Source: Rhizopus arrhizus (taxonomy: Eukaryota > Mucoromycota > Mucoromycetes > Mucorales > Rhizopodaceae). Taken from it: DNA of 64,000 nt. The translations under genes were made by a program, and so were the position numbers. How positions within the stretch are numbered: the first letter of the stretch is position 1; every line of letters starts with the position of its first letter. Positions 11,035 to 24,600 of the stretch are shown here, one piece after another. The stretch covers positions 1,054,001 to 1,118,000 of the forward strand of contig JAKZZE010000018.1 in NCBI GenBank assembly GCA_024220505.1. Direction: 5' to 3'. The notes beneath the pieces are model-generated. The model saw nothing but the letters and a program-made list of their open reading frames with translations, searched no databases and had not been told where the DNA came from.

Positions 11035-11798
11035 ATGTTGGCTACTCGTTCCGTATTGAAGACAGTTGCTCAAAGTAAAATATTAACGAAGCTCAATGAA
11101 AAGTAAATATTTACTAATTATTCATGTTTAGACCCTGCTATTTTCAGAAATACTATTGCTGCTCCTGCTTTCGGTGCAAGGTAAAAATAAAAAAGTGAAT
11201 GCATACAAAACATACATTAACCATTTTTAATAGATACTTCAATGCTACACGCAAGACTCAGGAGCAATGTGCTGCTGCCGAATCAGAACTTTTGCGTCAA
11301 CAACGTAAAGTTCGTCCCGTTTCCCCTCACTTGTCCATTTATCAACCACAAATTACTTGGTACTTGTCTGGAGCTCACAGAGTTACAGGTGCCGCTGTTG
11401 GTGGTGGTAAAACTAAAAAAAAAGATTTGATGTGAATTGCATGTTTTAAAAGTTGTTAATTAGCTTTCTATTTGAGTGCTCTTGCTTACTTGGCTGCTCC
11501 CGCTTTGGGTGCCCCTATTGATTCTGCCAGTATTATTTCTGCTGCTGCTGCTGCTCCTGTTGCTGCTAAGGTCATTGCCAAGACAACCGTTGCTGCTCCC
11601 TTCGTATTCCATAGCCTTAATGGCATCAGACACTTGGTAAGTTCAGTAAATTAAAAAAAAAATACTTATTAATAATTTTTGAAAACAAAATAGGTTTGGG
11701 ATATCGGAAAGTGTCTCGACATTAAGAGTGTTTACACCACTGGTTATGCTGTTTTAGCAGGAACTGCTGTTGGCTCATTGTACTTGGGCTTCATGTAA
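11035..11798 (+). CDS. SDH3: succinate dehydrogenase cytochrome b560 subunit
   Basis: Exons 11035-11102, 11148-11180, 11234-11406, 11464-11636 and 11694-11798 give 183 residues. The N-terminus MLATRSVLKTVAQSKILTK is a typical mitochondrial presequence. The SdhC signature RPVSPHLSIYQPQITWYLSG and HRVTGAAVGGAFYLSALAYL marks the quinone-site Ser and first helix. HSLNGIRHLVWDIGK carries the haem-ligand His, followed by helix 3 (TTGYAVLAGTAVGSLYLGFM). It anchors the SDH catalytic dimer of complex II in the inner membrane and passes electrons to ubiquinone. Three of the four introns are shorter than 60 bp. Ala-rich helix 2 is encoded by repeated GCT codons, suggesting high expression. Confidence 0.93.
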
Positions 11799-12560
11799 AT
11801 TGATTAAAATAAAGAGATTTGCCGGAATACTGTCACGTGAAAATGAAAACGTGCAAATATCAAAAATATAAATTCACTTTTGTATTTTTATTTTGCACTA
11901 TCTTTCATATACAAAAATAATCTTGGAACTTCTTTTGCCGACACAGTTTATTGCTCTTAATTGAATAAGAATATGGAAATTGCTGATGATAAGGATAGCA
12001 TAAGAGGATAAATGCGGAACATCCCTTAGCCGATACTTTCCGAATCATTGATTAAATTTTTTACCGAGCTTTCTGTAACAAGAGAAAATGTTAAATGTGT
12101 ATAAGTATTTACATAATATATAATAAGACATTGTGTACGTTTGATAATAGGGAATGAGAAAAGGATTTGAAATTATTGAATTTCGTAAGATTGATAAACG
12201 TTGTTACACATATTTCCCCACTTTGTAAATCTAAACTACACCCAATACCGTACGTAAAGGCTATGCGTTTGATAAATTCGATTGAACTCTTTAGAAACAA
12301 AGTGTCAAAGCATAAAAAATCCGACATGAAAAGTAGGTTTTAAAGCGCAAGAGCATTGCACTGATTTATAGTTTTGAAAACATCCGTTATTTATGCATAC
12401 ATGACAGCTTCTGGAACGGATACATTGATTTTGTAACAAATTCAATCTTTTACTGAAATTGATATAACTTATAAAACCACCACTCTTAAAAAAAATTGAA
12501 TAGCAAAAAGCAATTTTACACAAAGAATATGTGTTTAATACAAATGTTCTACATACTTTT
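11799..12560. other. convergent intergenic region
   Basis: About 760 bases between the 3' ends of SDH3 (+) and the MICOS gene (-). Two minus-strand frames of 72 codons (12109-12327 and 12305-12523) have no recognisable motifs and overlap each other, so neither is called. The region presumably includes both 3' UTRs. Confidence 0.4.
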
Positions 12561-13691
12561 TTAATTGTTCTTTTTCAAAGTTTCCTCAACACCGGGCTAT
12601 AATAGAAAAAAAGGTTAGATCATGCTTCTATATGGTGTTTATTAGTCTTACGTTAGATCTTGTTGAATACATGCTTTCTACGTTCTTTTTAACTTCTTCA
12701 AATTTACCCTTTGCCTCAGTACTGGTAGAACCAACAGCACTGTTAACTTGATTCTTTACCAATTGAGTGTTTTGTTCAATTTGTTCTCTTAACTTGGTGG
12801 CATTTTCATCGACAGCACCACGCAATTGTACTACAGTATTGTCGATTTGTTTGTAGACATCGTCAACTGAGTCCTTGACACTTTGATGAGCTGCTTGAAG
12901 TTGAGGATATCTTTTTTCCAATCTTTCAAGATGCTGGAAAACATTAGAGGTAGTTTTGGGAAGTAAGTAGTATGACGTTCCAACGGCCAATGTAGTTGAA
13001 GTTAAGAAACGAAGAACAATATTTCCTAATCAAAATAAGAATATGTCGGCTTTCTTTATATTTTTAAATATAGTTTACTTACTATTACGGGCAATAATGG
13101 TACCAGCTAATGCAGCAACACCAACATACAAAGCATTGGGATAAAGCTCTTCATCTTTGTCAATTGTGTTTTTAATATTTGCTAAGATAAACAAATGTCA
13201 AGTCAGCAAATGATAAAAAAAATCAATCTATTATTGTTTTACTGGTAACTTCGTTTTCTAATTGTTGATATTTTTGAACCCATCCGTTAACATGGCCCTG
13301 TTTAAGTATAAAGATATATTAGACTGTTGAAAATTTTATCTTAAAGACTATTTTCTGACCTTTCCTTCCTTTAAAGTTTCATTAGCATATTTTTGAGCGA
13401 TATAAACATGTTCTTCGAGTTTTGTAGGTGCTTCAACAATGACTACTTGTGGCTCGGGCTCATCATAGATACTAGGCTATTTAAAAGCGAGAAAACAAAA
13501 GGATGAGATTACAGGTAAAATTACATAAATGAATACCTTTGTTCTCTTTTCTTCGGCAAAAGCAACAGTTGCGGTAGAAGCCCAAGCAGCACCGGCAGCA
13601 GCAACAGAAAACTATAATTAGGTTTTAAAAATCTTGGTTTGAAACTGAAAATAATGAACCTTACGCTCTTCTTTATAGCAGGTGAAAACAT
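12561..13691 (-). CDS. MICOS subunit, Mic26/Mic27 (apolipoprotein O-like)
   Basis: Seven exons (13691-13665, 13611-13537, 13476-13360, 13297-13243, 13181-13083, 13025-12652, 12596-12561) join in phase to 260 residues. The N-terminus (MFSPAIKKSFSVAAAGAAWA) looks like a mitochondrial/inner-membrane signal. A PSIYDEPEPQVVIVEAPTKL segment, typical of fungal Mic26/27, comes next. Two hydrophobic stretches follow (ALYVGVAALAGTIIARN and LRFLTSTTLAVGTSYYLLPK), then an amphipathic helix-rich tail (residues about 160-255) with VKDSVDDVYKQIDNTVVQLR. The family shapes cristae junctions by binding cardiolipin and Mic10. I cannot decide between Mic26 and Mic27. The nine-codon first exon and the 12-codon last exon are supported by phase and splice signals only. 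Confidence 0.8.
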
Positions 13692-16600
13692 TGAGAAGGT
13701 GTTATTTTAGAGCAAAAAGATTAAAAAAAGTTTTGATATCCCTGATGTTGGGCAGTATACATCCAATCAAAATGTACGATATACAAGTGACGTCACGAAA
13801 TATTATCCCTTATTTCACCAAAGAATAATATGAATTAAATTTATTAGGAAAGATTGCAGTCTGTTATATACCTAAAGAAAGCTTCAGGACAATCATGTTA
13901 AGTTTTCAAGTTATATATACCTTATAAATGCTTTTAAATACTGTTCAGGAGAAGCAGCAGGTATATACGCTTTCTCAATTCGTCTATTGCATATATAACC
14001 TGCCATCGTATTGTTGGTAATAAAGATGCAATCCTTGATATTTAAACTTGGCTATGTAAATAATGTCTTTCTATTTCTCATGCGGTCTCACGTCATTTTC
14101 AATAATATTTCTATTTATCGTATGCAAGATTCATCTTTTTGTTTCTTTTGCTTTGGCTGGACCTATGCGAACCACATTTAGGACCACACGATTTACGTTT
14201 TGGATAAGGCCAAGACCTATGCCATCTACTTGGAACCGATAAGAGAACTATAGTGGCATGTTATAATGTGTCACTTCTTTTATATTTCAAAGGGTGATCT
14301 TCAGCTTCTTATAATGAAATACGTGTTAGCTCACGCATTCGTTTCTTTTCTTTTAAAAATAAGAATTCTGAGATCTTTAGCGAGGAGGTTACTTGCCACA
14401 GTGACTGATGAAATCAAAGCATATATCATGTGCAATCACTGTTAATATAAGATGAATATTCACCAGCAAGATTTAAGAAGCTGCGATTGATATATCCATC
14501 ATTTATAACTCGATATGAAAACAGTATTATTAAGCTACATGTAAAATATATCCAATAGATAGGCCACAGGTTAATTCGGATAATGTTCATTAAGGATAAG
14601 ATGCTGTGTAATTGCACGGTTAAATTATATTAAATCCAGGGACTAAATCACAGTCAATCGCAGTCAATCATATACGAGTATTCTATGGACAAATGCTTAT
14701 GATAACAAATATAACAATAGAAGAACACGTAAACCTTATCTATTTGTCATCAGTTATATCATACTCATTAACTATTAATCCATAACATGAAATATTATCC
14801 GTATATGAAAAGTATTAAATAAAACAATCTCTTCATCGAGTCTCATCCTCTCTTGTTCCTTTTATTCTCTTGGATAAATCAGCGATTATAGGTTTACATC
14901 GATATACACTGATAGGGTATATGAAGCGTCAGTCTCAATCATCAAGACATAAACAACATAAGAATAAAAGTACTTACCTCCGAAAAGTAAAGCAATCATC
15001 GATTGCAGCCTAGTTCTGCTTCCTTTTCAGAAGAGAACGGCGAGAGTTTTGTTGACAATGTGGAAGTGACCGTTGTTTAGAAAGGCTTAATAAAGCCGGG
15101 AGTATGGCCATGTCCGTAAATGAAAGAGCAGATAGTGAAAGAAGAGGAGAAGATTTCGCATGCCATGAAGTTTTTGATAAAACAATTCAAATATGAAAAG
15201 AAACTTGAAACAAGATTTACCTTTTTGAGTTTGATATTGAACAAAAAAAAGCTTTATGTAGTGTACTTCATATCTCTTTCTATTCTTTAATATCGTCTTA
15301 GTGTTCTTCTTTCCCAGCCCTCTCTCAGTTTTAACGTTAATATTGTTGATATTGTTGGCACAAGATGAAGTTTTAGATTTTACTTATATAGATGAATCAA
15401 TTTATTTTCCCAAAAAAAATCCAGAACAAAGTAGAATGATACGGACTAGTAAACTTCGGCTATATCATAATTGGTGTGATAGATCAAAAGGCTATTGTAG
15501 CGTGAAAAATCTACTACAACAAGTAGAGAAAAATAAAGAAAGAGACACTGAGATAACTCTTTCTTATTTGATCCTATGAATTTCAATAAAGCTATGGTAC
15601 GCATTATGTAAACATCTATTAAACCACATGTTATGAAGAGGGGTAACTAAGAGTCTTCAGTAGAAAAGAAAAATCAATGCGTGCAGATATAAAAGAAACT
15701 GGTGTCTATTCCAAAAAGAGAACGGTCGAAGTGAATGCGTCATTTATTTGAGCTCTGTATTAATGAGAACCCGCAGAATATGTAGATAGTGAGATAGTGT
15801 ATAGATAGATGATAAATTTGATAGGAAGTTTGTTCGTTTTTGCTTTCTATAGAACGCAGCATACTTTGTTTTGATATTTGTACAACAGATTTAAAGAAAT
15901 ATACCAACATAGAATAAGTGGGTAGTAGTGGTTACAGAAGGATTGAAAATTTCCAGGATAGTGTCACTAGCAAGTCTTGAAGCTTCTGATATTCCTATAG
16001 CAAGTGTTGTAGAACAGTATCTGATCATAACGGACATTGAATAATCACAACTAAAAGAAGTATATTAAAATTGATAAAAGATAATAATTTAAATCTTTAT
16101 CAAATAAAATATAATCTTCTTCATTTTATATAAAACTATCACTATTAGATTCATTCTATAAAGTAAACATGAACAATAAATAATTCATGATCTTTACTAT
16201 TCATCATTTCTCTAAATGGATAATAATGGATCAGGTACCTAGTCAACTTTGATCTGACTGGAGGCATTTCATATAAATATATCTTTCCTCTCAATGAAGA
16301 CGGGAAAAATCTCCCAGATCAGTTAAAGAACAATAAGATCTATAAAAACAATGAATTAAAATTTTTCATAATCGATTCAGTGATCATTCTTCGATCAAAC
16401 ATGTCAATTATTGGATCTACGCTCAGAACTACTCATTTACCTGCCAGCTGATAGAAGAATGCAAATAGCAGAATTTGTAATGATTTCTTTTTAACAATTA
16501 AAATTGTCTTAAATAAATTCCAGTCTCAAAAAGTACTCTTTTGGTTTTTGTTGTTACCTTGATAATTGCCTTACCAGAACATAACGCTTGGATCATCTTT

Positions 16601-18741
16601 CTCGGGTACTGTGCCAAATTAGGAAATGGTTTGATGAGAAATTGTAAGAGGAATTTCTTTATTGAATAAACACAAATACTCATGAAGTTGAGTCTGAGAG
16701 GGTAAAATATTAGGTATTTTTAAAGGTATTTCTAAAGTTTTCGGCGGAAGACTCAAAAATACTTTTTAAAAAAAGATCACTGCTAAATTTTAATCACAGC
16801 TAAAAATACCTTAAGTCTGACTGAGTCTGACGAGCCATATACTGCAAAATGGTCTAAATGATTAACCGTATTTTTTTTTCTTTTTCATTGCTTGGATTTA
16901 AAAAGATTGCAATTTCCCAAATCAAAAGTCATTAAAGAAATCCTTTGATAATGAAGATATGTTCTTATTTAGAACATTCGGGTGCAAGAGTCGAACTTTT
17001 GTTCACAAATGATCGTTTAGCTTCGAAACGTTTCAGTTTGTAGTTCATTTTTTACAAAAGAATATCCACTTATAGCATATTTACTTCAGCTTTTCAATGA
17101 GTGTTCAGTGAATAAATCCAATAAAATGGTAATTATATACATTCCATCTTTGAATTCTAGATATAGAAAAGAGATATCAATGCAATAATCACTATATAAA
17201 GCATAATAATCAATTGTATACGTTCTAGTTATAGCTTTTTGTCAAGATATATGTCTCTCTCTGGCAAGAAGTGCCAGAAAATGAATACAGTTAATAAGAC
17301 ACCATAATGTTGCTTCGTTCGACTCCAAGCATTCGTATGCACAATGCAAAATAAATGTATGCGATGTTCAATTTAACATCCGCCTTATTCTGCAGTAACA
17401 TAAGAGCTTTGCTTCTTAGCATTGCTAATAAATCTACTTTTAGCTGATGATAAGAGTAGCAAAATCTAAGGAATTAAAAGCATTTATAAGAACAAATGAA
17501 ACTATGTAGAGATAGAGAGAAAATTTTAGATTGATAATATATCATAAGGATATATCCAATACGTGCGTATACCTGATTATCACTTTTTTTCATGCAGCTT
17601 TAGTCGAATGAATTAGAGTAGTACAAGGCTTCAAATAGCAAAGGCTGTAGGTTGTACTTTAGAATTTTGCTTAGTATTCTAAAATAAGGTTTGTTTCCCA
17701 TGAAAGGCATTCAATACTGAAGGTTTATCTATAAAAAAATACTAGCAGTAGTATCCGGGTCATCATGCTCGATTTTTGGGTAGTAAGCTTTAAAATATCA
17801 ATTCTTGATTATGTATTTTCACATTGCACCTGAGGCTGTTGGTGGCCATTTCAAATGCTTTGATTATTACCTTTCTGTCTCTAGTATAAAAATTACATTA
17901 CAAAAACGACATAATATGATGTATATTTAAACATATCTCAATATTTAGCTGTATGGTTTCTTTGTACTGCTTTGTCATATTACGATTCTGTATAGAACAG
18001 AGAAATTTGCAATATTAAATGCATCTTGACTGAGGTACAAGGTCAGGGGCACTGCATGCATTTGCATAAGGCTTTATAAATGTTGACTATAAAAATAAAT
18101 GCTGAAATCTAGAAACCAAACCTAGAAATCTGTTGATAAATTCATTTTGACATACCCTGGTTGTTGTTATTGTAACATGTAGCTTACTATTTAAAAGAAA
18201 ATGCATATTTCACCTTATTATTTACAAATGAAAATTACCCTCAGCATCTTTCTTCAACAGTCTCAGCAATTTTGACAGTGTCTGGGCAATGTAAGCTATC
18301 AAAAGATTTGAAAACATTATGCAGTTAGCACTTTATCTACTAGAAATATATCCAACTGTTAAGAAAAGCTTGGACAGTTAGCTATATAGTTATTGTGATA
18401 ATCACAATATACGCATTATATGGTACTCTAATTTTGTGCCTTAACTTTTTTCCCTCTTGCTATTTAACTTTCAGCAGGTTCTCAAGGTAACAAAACAGTC
18501 AATCCGTTCTTTAATAACCTATTGAACACTTTCCTTAGAGGGGGATGTTCTTTTAAAAGATGGATCTACATCTCGATTACTGTACCTTCTTCTGCACAAG
18601 AATTGACTAAACTTATTGTTCTTCATCGCAATAGTATCTAACTGTCAGTCATTGATATAGTTCCTGTTGAAATTGTTTAATCTGAAAAAGTTAATAGTTT
18701 GCCAAAAAAAAAAAAAAAATAAAGGACATAAATTCATTATT
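13692..18741. other. 5 kb gene-poor region
   Basis: No gene that I can support lies here. A signal-peptide-like frame at 15301-15579 is listed separately. Around 14160-14260 the minus strand has a short open stretch with PKRKSCGPKCGS, unassigned. Around 14930-15070 the minus strand ends an open piece at GTAAGTAC, but no partner exon is found. The rest is AT-rich with scattered short direct repeats. It may be a relic of decayed genes or mobile DNA. Confidence 0.4.
15301..15579 (+). CDS. hypothetical small protein exon, signal-peptide-like
   Basis: An open frame of 92 codons starts with GTG rather than ATG. It opens with a strongly hydrophobic stretch (LSVLTLILLILLAQDE) that resembles a signal peptide, followed by a hydrophilic region with two cysteines (WCDRSKGYC) and a Lys/Glu-rich tail. 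There is no ATG at the frame start, so it would have to be an internal or terminal exon; CTTAG and CCCAG at its left edge could be acceptors. No upstream exon was found and no family is recognised. Confidence 0.2.
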   Translation: MFFFPSPLSVLTLILLILLAQDEVLDFTYIDESIYFPKKNPEQSRMIRTSKLRLYHNWCDRSKGYCSVKNLLQQVEKNKERDTEITLSYLIL

Positions 18742-20762
18742 TTATTGTCCCAAATAACTCCAAAATCCACGAGCTGTTGTCCCACCTTTTAGTGTATCAT
18801 GAAGAACAACCATATTACGTACTATTTCACGGAAGCTCCAGACCCCAATTTGTTTTAAACGTCTATTTCTTTCTTGATGGTCTTTGACCAGATCTATAAA
18901 TCCTTTTGATATGCATTCATTGAATTTTTGACCAAGAGCTGCATCATTGATGGTATAGGCTCCATTAAAGTTTTCAAGGTCCATGATAATACGACCTTTG
19001 ATGGGCACAAGAGTTCGGTTGTGATTAATATAAGCTACTACAGGGCGTATCATTGTACTACTTAAATAGTTAAATTTAGGAATCTTGCGCGGCACAGATC
19101 CCTTGACATCTTTGAACCGAACGTCAACATCCATAATGAACTTTTTATCTAAATTAGGGTCTTTGTATGGTTTCACAGGCTCACCCAAGCCGATCTGCTT
19201 GCCATTGCCCAATCCCAAAATGATGGAATGTGGTAAAATACTATTGATGGTCTCTAGTACAGCTTTCCAAATACTTGGTGGGCCTTTCTGTAATGATTCA
19301 TCTGGCGCGTAAATATCCGCACAAAAATCCATAGTTCCTGAAGCAATCCATTGAGGTGGCCCCTCTCCAAAACGATGTGCATGATCTAGACTAAGATTGG
19401 TAATTCTTATCCGTGATTTTCGTTGATACCCATGTTCTTTCATGCCTTTGTCTGTCAACAAACCAAACTCCTTGTTTTCTCCACCAACAAGTACACCTTG
19501 AGGGTCAAATTTTTTGTATGGATAATAGTTTGTCAGATCAGGTGCAGCGCCCTTAGCCTCCAAATCTGAATATTCGAATACACTTTTCTCTATTTGCGGT
19601 GTATGTATACTCAAGATGCTTGTGTCTATAGACCCAACAATAAAATCTGCGCATAATATGTCAAAAAGTAACCTGTTATAAACATGTTATCGGCAACTAT
19701 TTACACAATCGCGAAATTGTTTATCAACTTACCACTGCTTTCTGAATTGGCTAAACTGAGCTTGAATGATTGAAATAGGAAACGGTCTAAATCCACCTGG
19801 CATATAGACCGTAACTGACGCATCATCCATTGACAGTCGTTCCATCTCAAAATGACTGGGTATACGACCCTTTCTAACCAGCTCTGGATTCCATGGCAAA
19901 TGTTTATTCCACCCTCCTCTTCGGTTGTCTAATATTCCTCGAATCCCTTTGACAGCTGCATTCTTTATTACACCTTTACCCTCCATCCACCTCAATAAAC
20001 TTAATTCCACTTCAACTGTATCGGCTGTAAGATCAAACCAAGGCATTCTCTTTAATCTCTTTTCATTCTTCATCTCGTCTTGGTCTAATTCAATTCCTGA
20101 AAATAAATCCCCTGGAACAATAACCGGGTTCTTTTCTTGAGTGCCCTGCTGAAATTTGACTTGTTCTGATCGTGGCATACAAGACACATGAACTCTATAA
20201 AACCTGATTTTTCCATCCTTCCAATTAGGCGTAGCTGATTCAAAAGACATGGTTGTTCCAGTGGTAAGCGAAAGAAATTGACCTGTCTTTTTCATCATCC
20301 ATTCTAAGATGAGGATACTTGATTAAACAAGAGAGAGAAAAATAGATAATAAACCCATTCACCTTGAAATTGAAAGGAGTTTCCTGTCCAGATTACTAGA
20401 CTAATAAAACTTGTTGTGCCAACAATGAGCCAAATCGTGTGACCGACAAAAACCCAAGAAAAAAGAGCTGTGATATCATTGAGATTGAAAGGCCTCATTT
20501 GTTTCATAAGCGGGTACTTTATTCGAATTTTCATTCTCTGTATAGCTCCTCGAGCCTGCACTAATAGCTCGTACTTACTAGGTGGTTTAGGTATTGGTGG
20601 TAAACGAACATGTCGACGCAAAGAAGGTTGCATAAAATGACCGTAACACGACTGGCGCTGTATCAATGGTGATTTGTTTGGTCGTACTAGTAGGGCATAA
20701 TTCTTTCGAATTGATGTGTGAAGATTAAATTTTTTGGTTTTTTGGAATTGACAAAAGAACAT
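18742..20762 (-). CDS. MDM31: Mdm31/Mdm32-type mitochondrial inner-membrane protein
   Basis: Exons 20762-20363, 20303-19733 and 19672-18742 give 633 residues in phase. The first exon holds a mitochondrial presequence (HTSIRKNYALLVRPNKS) and a membrane segment in the family motif FSWVFVGHTIWLIVGTTSFI, followed by GNSFQFQEWMMKKTG. Family-conserved blocks follow: FESATPNWKDGKIRFYRVHV, LFDILCADFIVGSIDTS, ADIYAPDE and DVRFKDVKGSVPR, then MIRPVVAYINHNRTLVPIKG. Mdm31 and Mdm32 act in mitochondrial morphology, nucleoid and cardiolipin maintenance in yeast. Whether this is Mdm31 or Mdm32 is not resolved; many early fungi have a single copy. The tryptophan codon at the second join is split and restored (KQW-LLFDIL), supporting the splice. 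Confidence 0.88.
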
Positions 20763-21616
20763 CAAAAATAGTAAAAAAAAAAAAAAAAAAGAAAAAAAAA
20801 ATGAATAAAAAAGAAAAAGAAAATGGCAATTTCCACATTTGGAAATGCTCTAATTTGCAAACCCGACCCTTACTTTTAACATTATCCTTTTCGCAAACGC
20901 ATAAGATACTGTAGACATTTCCAACCATAACGTTTAATTTATAACAAGTAAAGAAAATTGGCCAGATTTATAAAGAATATGCTTAAAACTTGCAAAACTT
21001 TATTTTAAAATATATATAAGAAAAAGCGTTATTGGTGCTTTAAGTAAACGGAATACACAATAAATTTGGATACAGTCTTTTTGAAATCCTTTTTTTTTTC
21101 CTTCTGAATTCTAATATTGTATACAAGTAGAAGGACATTGCAACAAAAGCAAATATTCATGCAATTTTTATATATTACCTTATTTGCAAAAGTGCATATA
21201 GCCGAAAGGATTTCAAAAGAACTATGATAACACAGCCTCTTTGCACAGCTTTAATCAGACAAGATACAAAGTTACGGAGTTTATGCTTCTTAAAAGAAGA
21301 TTATTGATTACTATACAGAAAACGAAAGAGAAAGGGACATATGATATAGTCTAGAAGTTATTCTGTTTTCCTATTTTTATTTACACCCAAAAAGAAAAAA
21401 ATTACTGTCATCTGTTTTTTTTTTTTTTTTTTTTTTTCAGGTTTAAAGCAAGTGTTACACACTGATTCAGTAAGATACAAATTTTGTTTATTTACTTTCA
21501 AAGCCAGACATGATTAATAGCAATCTGGAAACTTTTTTTTCTTTATTTTACCCCTTTCTTTCTTTCTTTCTTTTTTGTAACTATAGCAACAGTCCAAGCA
21601 TAATACTTTAACAAAA
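20763..21616. promoter_or_regulatory. divergent promoter region (MDM31 / kinesin-3)
   Basis: About 850 bases between divergent start codons. It contains A-runs at 20774-20801, a T-run at about 21417-21438 ending TTTCAG, and a TTTC-repeat pyrimidine tract near 21556-21573 just before the kinesin ATG. The T-run plus CAG could be an intron acceptor in the kinesin 5' UTR. A 67-codon minus frame here is low-complexity and not called. Confidence 0.4.
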
Positions 21617-24600
21617 ATGAGTGGAGGAGGAAATATACAAGTTGTTGTACGTTGTCGACCTATGAACTCAAGAGGTTTTTATATACAATTTTTTATTTAA
21701 TAAATTATAAAAAGTAATACTTTTATTATAAAATGGATATTGAATAGAAATTGCAAGAGGAGCAGTTGGGTTGATTCGTATGGATGGCGATCAAACGATT
21801 ATTACAAGACCACCTGAACTAAAAACTGGAAAGGATTCTGAAGATGTAAAAGCATTTACATTTGATAAATCTTATTGGTCTGCAGATAAAAATGACCCAC
21901 GTTATGCAGACCAACAAACAGTTTACAATGATTTGGGTGTGGATTTATTAGATCATGCATTTGATGGATATAATTGTTGTATCTTTGCATGTGCGTTCTT
22001 TACACATCATCCTTTTCTTCTTGCTTTTGTCTTGTTATTAATGTTTATATTGTAGATGGTCAAACTGGTGCTGGTAAATCATACTCAATGATGGGTTATG
22101 GTGAAGATAAAGGTATCATACCTCGTACCTGTTCTGCATTATTCGATAGAATTCATGGAAATCAAGATCCAAACTTAACGCATCGAGTTGAAGTATCCTA
22201 TATCGAAATTTATAATGAAAAAGTACGCGATCTGCTAAATCCAAAAAATAAAGGAAATCTCAAAGTACGTGAACATCCTTCCTTGGGTCCCTATGTCGAA
22301 GATCTTTCAAAGTCAGTCGTCTCTTCATTTGAAGACATTGAAAATTTGATGGATGAAGGAAACAAGGTACTAAAAAAAAATGTAGATGGTGTAGCAAGGA
22401 TTTAATCAAATATTTAGGCACGTACAGTAGCAGCAACTCAAATGAATGAAACGTCTTCTCGATCTCATGCTGTATTTACCCTTATTTTGACCCAAAAGAG
22501 ATTAGACGAACTTACAAAGCTAGAGACCGAAAAAGTAGCACGTATCAGTCTTGTTGATTTAGCAGGAAGTGAAAGAGCAAACAGTACAGGTGCTACAGGT
22601 GCAAGACTTAAAGAAGGAGCCAATATCAATCGATCCTTGACTACGCTTGGTAAAGTTATTGCTGGTTTAGCCGAACAATCTACACAAGGGGAAGGCAAGA
22701 AAGGAAAGAAAAAGGAAGTGTTTATTCCTTACAGAGATTCGGTATATAGAAATATACGTGTGGCATTTGGGGTTATCTGGCTAAACAGTGTTATGTAGGT
22801 TCTAACTTGGTTATTAAAAGACTCATTGGGAGGAAATTCAAAAACAACAATGATTGCAGCTATTTCTCAGTGTGACTATGATGAAACACTAAGTACGCTT
22901 CGATATGCTGATCAGGCAAAGAAGATTAAGAACAAAGCGGTTGTTAATGAAGATCCAAATGCTAAATTGATTCGAGATCTCAAAGATGAGTTGGAGGTAC
23001 TACGTGACAGATTGAGGACCTATGCACCAGAAGAGGTAGAACAGCTAACAGCATCAAGTGCTTATAAAGCTAGTGGAACTGCAAGTACTACAAGTCGATC
23101 ATTAAGTGCCCCCGCTGCACCTAAGCAAAGTATATCAGAAATTGAAATTAAAGACAGTTCTGGGAAAGTAAAGAAGATGACGAAAGAAGAGATAATTGAA
23201 CAACTACAAAGTTCAGAGAAACTGTTGGCCAATTTGAATGAAAGTTGGGAAGAGAAACTAAAAAAGACAGAGCAAATTCATCTGGAAAGAGAAAAGACCT
23301 TAAAAGAGCTTGGTATTACTATAGAAAAGAACGAAACAGGAGTTTATGCACCCAAGACAATACCATTCATTGTTAATTTGAACGAAGACCCACTTATGTC
23401 AGAATGCTTAATGTATCAAATCAAACCAGGCATGACTAAACTGGGTAGGATGCACAGCGATGTGTTTGCAGATATTCGTTTAAGCGGGCCTAATATTCAA
23501 GATGAACACTGTACATTTGAAAATAACAATGGAGCTGTCACTTTACATCCGGGTGTTGATTCGCTCATTTTGGTGAATGGTATGCGAATCACTGAACCAA
23601 AGCAATTAAAAAGCGGATATCGTATTATTCTTGGCTTCTTTCACATATTTAGATTTAATAACCCAGAAGAAGTTAGAAAGGCAAGAGATTTGCAAAAAGT
23701 AGCAATAGATAATAATATACCACCAGAATCACCTGTAACGGATACAGCAATGCTTGGGTCAGAGATCATTGATTGGAACTATGCTAGAAGAGAAGCAGTA
23801 TTAAACTATTATTCAGCAGAATCTAATTTGAGCGATTTAAACGATGAAGAGCTAGAGAAATTGTACGATGGCATAGGAAAAATCAGAAATTCTAGACGTA
23901 CGAGATGTGAAAGTAGAACGGAAAACAATGATGATAATGAGTCAACTACAACAAGAGATTCCTATAGAAACTCATCCTTAGCAAATGCATTAATGATGGA
24001 TGATGGAGGAGAGAGTGTATATACAGATATTACAATGGCAAACTCAGAACTTTTATTGGAAGAAAAGTTAAAACAAGAGCAAGAAAAGAACAAGAAGAGA
24101 CTTGATGATCAAAGGATAATATATGAAGCAGAGATAAACCGGATGTCAAGACAATTTTCTCAGCAACATCAGTCAGAAGATATGGTTGGATTAGAACCAC
24201 CATTTACTGAAAGAGAGATTGAGTTGATACGCAAGGTGCTATACAAATGGAAAAAGTTGCGTATAGTTGACATGGCAGAGGTTATTCTTACAAACGCAGT
24301 CATGTTAAAAGAGGCTAATATCATTGCAAGGGAATTAAATAAGCAAATCATCTATCAATTTGCAATTATTGAGAATGAGCCAAGTTTATCTTATTGGGAA
24401 CATCAATTTGAAGCAGACGAAGACATCATGCTGATATCGATGCCAAAACCATGCATTGGTATACGGGTTATCGACAAGAAGAATGGAGTCATTTACCTGT
24501 GGTCCATTGAAAAATTGAAGCAAAGGCTACACAAAATGCGAAATCTGTATAATTTTATGGATAAGCCTTCTTACAGAAAACATTTCAATTGGGAGGATCC

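Noticed and set aside
10810..11106. A 98-codon plus-strand ORF overlapping the SDH3 start
   Set aside because: It only extends the SDH3 first exon frame upstream with non-coding-like sequence; the presequence and family start at 11035.
16975..17045. tRNA-like T-loop (GTTCGACTC on the minus strand)
   Set aside because: The 5-bp T-stem does not pair and no acceptor, D or anticodon arm fits.
20725..20928. Minus-strand ORF upstream of MDM31
   Set aside because: Low-complexity Phe/Ser run made by A-tracts in the promoter; the real start is 20762 in another part of the frame.
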